This document shows, piece by piece, positions 30,772-33,566 of a stretch of 33,566 nt of DNA (positions are counted from its first letter, which is position 1; each line of letters starts with the position of its first letter). The notes beneath the pieces are model-generated. The model made no database searches. It saw only the letters and a list, made by a program, of their open reading frames with translations, and had not been told where the DNA came from. The translations under genes were made by a program, and so were the position numbers. Source of the DNA: JBBDWJ01 sp040902925. Lineage in GTDB: Bacteria; Acidobacteriota; Terriglobia; Bryobacterales; UBA6623. The DNA lies in assembly GCA_040902925.1 (NCBI GenBank), contig JBBDWJ010000143.1, forward strand, positions 1 to 33,566, in the 5' to 3' direction.

Positions 30772-32592
30772 ATGGGTCACGATCCGCGCGGGGTGAAGTT
30801 CGTCCTCACCGCGCCTGACACCGAAAGCACCGAGCAGGCGTTCAGCCCTTGGAAGCAGATGGTGTATGCCTCCGCTCCTGCCCGCTTCGTGCCGCGCGCG
30901 CTTTATAAGAACAAGTTCGACCAGCCCCGCTACCCCGACGGCTCCGCCAAGGTGATCCCTTACGGAGTGCGGGTCGTGGAGGCCGCCTTGCTCCGCCACT
31001 ATCCGGAGCAGGATGTCGTCGTGTGTTACCCCGATGACCTCGACAAGTTTGTAGGTCCGAACACCGTGGCGGTCGGCGTCGGAGCCCATAACCCCATTGG
31101 AACTGCTTTTTCTACAGGGGTTTACAGCAACATTTTTGGCAGCTCGGCGCGGCCCATCAACGCCGCCGAAAGCGAGCGGATCTACCTCCACCCCGCGCTT
31201 CGCAAACACCGCCCCAAGGTCATCGTCGGAGGAGCCGGAGCTTGGCAGATCGCCAAGACCCAGATGCAAGACCGCCTGCATGTCGATTGCATCGTCAACG
31301 GCCGCGCCGAAGGCGTCATCCTGGAGCTTTTTCAGAAAGCGGAGGCCGGCGAGGAGTTGCCGCGCTACGTGCAGGCTCCCGAACCGGCGGTCGAGCAGCT
31401 TCTAATCCCGAAAAAGCGTTCGACCTATGGCATCGTCGAGATGAACCGTGGCTGCGGGCGCCAGTGCGCATTCTGTTCGCCGACACTGGAAACGCGGATC
31501 TCCGTACCGCCCGATCAGGTGCTTGAGTCTGTCCGGTCGAACACCCACAACGGCGGCAAGATCATCTTCCCGGTCTCCGAGGACATCTTTATCTATGGCG
31601 CGGCGGCGCCCTTCTACATCCCCAACGCCAACGAGATCCTGAAGTTCTACGACATGATCGCGCGCGAACCCGGCGTTGAATACCTGCCGCTTTCGCACGC
31701 CACCATCGCGCCGGCGGCGGTCAACCCGCAGCTCATCAAAGACCTGTCGAAGATTTTGCTCGACAAAAGCGCGCTGCGGAACCGCCATTCAAGCCATCCG
31801 GATAAGAAATTCCTCGCCCCGCTGATTGGCATCGAGACTGGCTCGGCGCGCCTCGGAGCCCTCACCATGTCGGGCAAATCGCTGCCATTCGACATCCGCG
31901 ACTGGCAGGAAATCGTCGTCGAGGGTATTAATATCCTCAACGACAACAACTGGTTTCCGGTGTGTACCTTCATCGTCGGGCTGCCCAACGAAACCGAGGA
32001 CGATATACGGCAATCCCTCGATCTGCTGCACCGCCTCAAGAACAACAAGATCCTTTACGTGCCCTCGATCTTCACGCCGCTCGAAGACACCCGTATGGCT
32101 AGCGGCAGCGCTCTCAAAGCCAAGCAACTGACCAAGTTGCAATGGGAATTCATCATGACGGCCTGGAAGCAGAGCCGTGAATTCGGCGAGATGCGCGACC
32201 GCTCGCGCGCCTTCTTCAGCATTGGCACGAAAATCTTCTACCAGGCACGCGGCCGTTGGGTACACGGTACACAGTTCAAATGGCCCGCGATGCGCTTCGC
32301 CGACGTCTCCGAAGAGAAGCTCCAGCACCACCTGTATCTCAACTGGGATAAGGAGAATACGCTGCCGCTCCGCAAGCCGCGGCTCATCGCCAAGCACCGC
32401 AAAGACTCGCTCGATCAACTGGCTCGTATTCACGACACCCAGCCGTTTAACATCTACGGGACCAGCCGCGTGGAAGACGGCCTCGCCGCAAGCAGCCAGT
32501 TCCGGGTGGTGGCGGCAAACGGCAAACCAAACGGTCATGCCAACGGCGGCACGCAGGTAATCGAAAAAGAAGAACCCGTTGCTGGTGATTAG
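30772..32592 (+). CDS. B12-binding-domain-type radical SAM protein
   Basis: A 606-residue radical SAM enzyme. The [4Fe-4S] cysteines are C228, C232 and C235 in NRGCGRQCAFCSP. The N-terminal 200 residues have the alternating beta/alpha pattern of a cobalamin-binding-like domain (YGVRVVEAALL, DVVVCYPDDL, VAVGVGAHNP, PKVIVGGAGAW), though without an obvious DxHxxG, so a base-off B12 mode is not proven. After the cluster come FPVSEDIFIYG, the IGIETGSARLG strand and FIVGLPNETEDDI, all usual for this class. The start at 30772 has GGAGG 6-7 bases upstream; the frame is open further upstream without coding character. The substrate is unknown. HemQ follows on the same strand after a pair of palindromes. 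Confidence 0.88.
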   Translation: MGHDPRGVKFVLTAPDTESTEQAFSPWKQMVYASAPARFVPRALYKNKFDQPRYPDGSAKVIPYGVRVVEAALLRHYPEQDVVVCYPDDLDKFVGPNTVAVGVGAHNPIGTAFSTGVYSNIFGSSARPINAAESERIYLHPALRKHRPKVIVGGAGAWQIAKTQMQDRLHVDCIVNGRAEGVILELFQKAEAGEELPRYVQAPEPAVEQLLIPKKRSTYGIVEMNRGCGRQCAFCSPTLETRISVPPDQVLESVRSNTHNGGKIIFPVSEDIFIYGAAAPFYIPNANEILKFYDMIAREPGVEYLPLSHATIAPAAVNPQLIKDLSKILLDKSALRNRHSSHPDKKFLAPLIGIETGSARLGALTMSGKSLPFDIRDWQEIVVEGINILNDNNWFPVCTFIVGLPNETEDDIRQSLDLLHRLKNNKILYVPSIFTPLEDTRMASGSALKAKQLTKLQWEFIMTAWKQSREFGEMRDRSRAFFSIGTKIFYQARGRWVHGTQFKWPAMRFADVSEEKLQHHLYLNWDKENTLPLRKPRLIAKHRKDSLDQLARIHDTQPFNIYGTSRVEDGLAASSQFRVVAANGKPNGHANGGTQVIEKEEPVAGD

Positions 32593-32594
32593 TG

Positions 32595-32694
32595 GGACAG
32601 ACAATCCTGTCTGTCCAAGCCAAACAATCCGTCAGTCCAACCAGCCGCAGCCACACCGCGAAGCGACGTGAGGACCGGCACTCATGCCGGTCCT
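32595..32694. repeat. Two CAGGCA-type palindromes after the radical SAM gene
   Basis: Copy 1 (32595-32616): GGACAGACA and TGTCTGTCC around ATCC, starting 3 bases after the stop codon. Copy 2 (32671-32694): perfect 10-bp arms AGGACCGGCA and TGCCGGTCCT around CTCA. They belong to the same family as the copies at 13-64 and 13971-14100, with arm changes compensated on both sides. Confidence 0.75.
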
Positions 32695-32836
32695 AGGCGG
32701 GTCGTAGGCTCGCCCGGAATTGCGGCTGCACGCTCAACCCAACATCTCTCGTACTCCGCATCTCGAGTACTCCGCGCCGCCCGCTAAGAAACCCCAGGCC
32801 GTATTGCAATAGACTGGAAGAAGGACGTTCACCAAC

Positions 32837-33566
32837 ATGCCGCCACAAGACGTAGCCGAAAAAGCGCCTCCCCACACTCGCCACCAGCCCGTAGCGATGG
32901 TCCCGCCGCCCGTGCCGTTGACCCTTGACGGCTCCAGCCTGCTGCATCAGATGTTCCGCCTGCGCTGGACGGCCTGGCGAAAACTTTCCGGCGAACAGCG
33001 CCAGAACATTACCGAAGAGGCAGTGGCCGCGCTCACCGCCATGGAAACCCATCCCGAGGGCGGCACGGCGCTATTCTCCCAGCTCGGCCACAAGGGCGAT
33101 CTGCTGGTCGTTCATTTCCGGCGCTCGTTCGATGCCCTCAACGAAACCGAGCTCGCTCTCGCTCACCTTGAGCTGAACGAATATCTGGAACCCACGCATT
33201 CCTACCTTTCCGTAGTCGAGCTTGGGCTCTACGAATCCTCGGTGCAGCTTTACGAATCGCTGCTCGAAAAAGGCATCGCGCCCGGCAGCCCGGAATGGAT
33301 TCAGGCCGAGCAGGAAAAGATCGACGAATCTTCGAAAGCCATGGCCCAGCGCCTGTGGCCCGATGTCCCGCCCCATCGCTATCTATGCTTCTACCCGATG
33401 GACAAAAAGCGTGGCGAGGTGAACAACTGGTACGAAGTGTCGATTCAAGACCGCCGCCGCATGATGCGCGATCACGGCATGATCGGCCGCCGCTACGCCG
33501 GAAAAATCAAACAGATCATCTCGGGCTCGATCGGTTTCGACAACTGGGAATGGGGCGTGGACCTGT
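32837..33566 (+). CDS. hemQ: Coproheme decarboxylase HemQ/ChdC (partial, runs off the window)
   Basis: The window keeps 243 codons of a chlorite-dismutase-fold protein of the HemQ/ChdC group, which decarboxylates coproheme III to heme b in the coproporphyrin-dependent pathway. After a Pro-rich N-terminal extension (about 35 residues) the sequence shows the first ferredoxin-like domain and then the diagnostic C-terminal domain: Tyr186 in FYPMDKKRGE (catalytic tyrosine position), NNWYEVS, His213 in MRDHGMIGRRY (proximal heme ligand position) and QIISGSIGFDNWEWGVDL at the window edge. The Tyr-His spacing of 27 matches the spacing in Firmicutes HemQ. The stop codon lies beyond 33566. It is the second gene downstream of a radical SAM protein, separated by palindromic repeats. 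Confidence 0.93.
   Translation, partial: MPPQDVAEKAPPHTRHQPVAMVPPPVPLTLDGSSLLHQMFRLRWTAWRKLSGEQRQNITEEAVAALTAMETHPEGGTALFSQLGHKGDLLVVHFRRSFDALNETELALAHLELNEYLEPTHSYLSVVELGLYESSVQLYESLLEKGIAPGSPEWIQAEQEKIDESSKAMAQRLWPDVPPHRYLCFYPMDKKRGEVNNWYEVSIQDRRRMMRDHGMIGRRYAGKIKQIISGSIGFDNWEWGVDL

Noticed and set aside
1..33566. CRISPR array, tRNA, rRNA, prophage or complete insertion sequence
   Set aside because: No regularly spaced direct repeats, no cloverleaf with a GGTTCGAATCC-type arm, no rRNA motifs and no transposase or phage structural proteins were recognised.

Overview
The window reads as a chromosomal stretch of a high-GC, Gram-negative soil-type bacterium, most likely an Acidobacteriota member of the Bryobacterales/Solibacter kind. 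This is inferred from the many Sec- and Tat-exported hydrolases, the pairing of M81/M19 peptidases with CehA/McbA and SelA-like proteins, a coproheme-decarboxylase HemQ gene, and dispersed GC-rich palindromes at gene ends. A 10-N gap at 22011-22020 suggests a draft or metagenome assembly. No rRNA, tRNA, CRISPR array, prophage or intact insertion sequence is visible.

Layout. 1-7.3 kb is mostly housekeeping: an Uma2-type nuclease, thiG (thiazole synthase), an FtsB/DivIC-like division protein, cutA, an SplB-type radical SAM enzyme, an exported VWA-like protein, a secreted Xaa-Pro aminopeptidase and a small membrane protein. 7.4-9.0 kb holds an exported CehA/McbA metallohydrolase. 9.1-9.8 kb on the minus strand has a clean promoter with two matching TetR-like palindromes, about 570 nt of strongly self-complementary sequence, and a strong intrinsic terminator. 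I read it as a candidate structured noncoding RNA. A SAM methyltransferase follows.

11.1-23.7 kb is an accessory cluster of exported catabolic proteins: an M81 (MlrC-like) metallopeptidase, an M19 dipeptidase, a secreted all-helical protein, a Tat-exported protein of unknown function, a Tat-signal SelA-like PLP enzyme, two paralogous EF_0837/AHA_3915-like amidohydrolases, a RidA-like protein with a signal peptide, and a second Tat-signal SelA-like PLP enzyme. The second PLP enzyme is interrupted by a frameshift and carries an extra C-terminal beta-barrel-like domain. Cytoplasmic relatives of the PLP enzyme/amidohydrolase pair are known; here every component carries an export signal and an imine-deaminase-type RidA is added. 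This suggests an extracytoplasmic amine or amino-sugar degradation module.

23.9-24.9 kb encodes a cobalamin-binding-type protein lacking a signal peptide, behind a leader that faintly resembles a cobalamin riboswitch. 24.9-30.0 kb is a three-gene minus-strand operon of secreted adhesin-like proteins (an orphan exported protein, a LamG-like protein, and a very large beta-helix/Fn3 protein). It has a long AT-rich, hairpin-bearing upstream region. 30.8-33.6 kb carries a B12-binding-type radical SAM protein and the start of a coproheme decarboxylase (HemQ/ChdC) that runs off the end.

Two families of short palindromic repeats sit at gene 3' ends: one built on CAGGCA/TGCCTG arms with a 4-nt loop, the other on GGGGACAGTCACCC arms.
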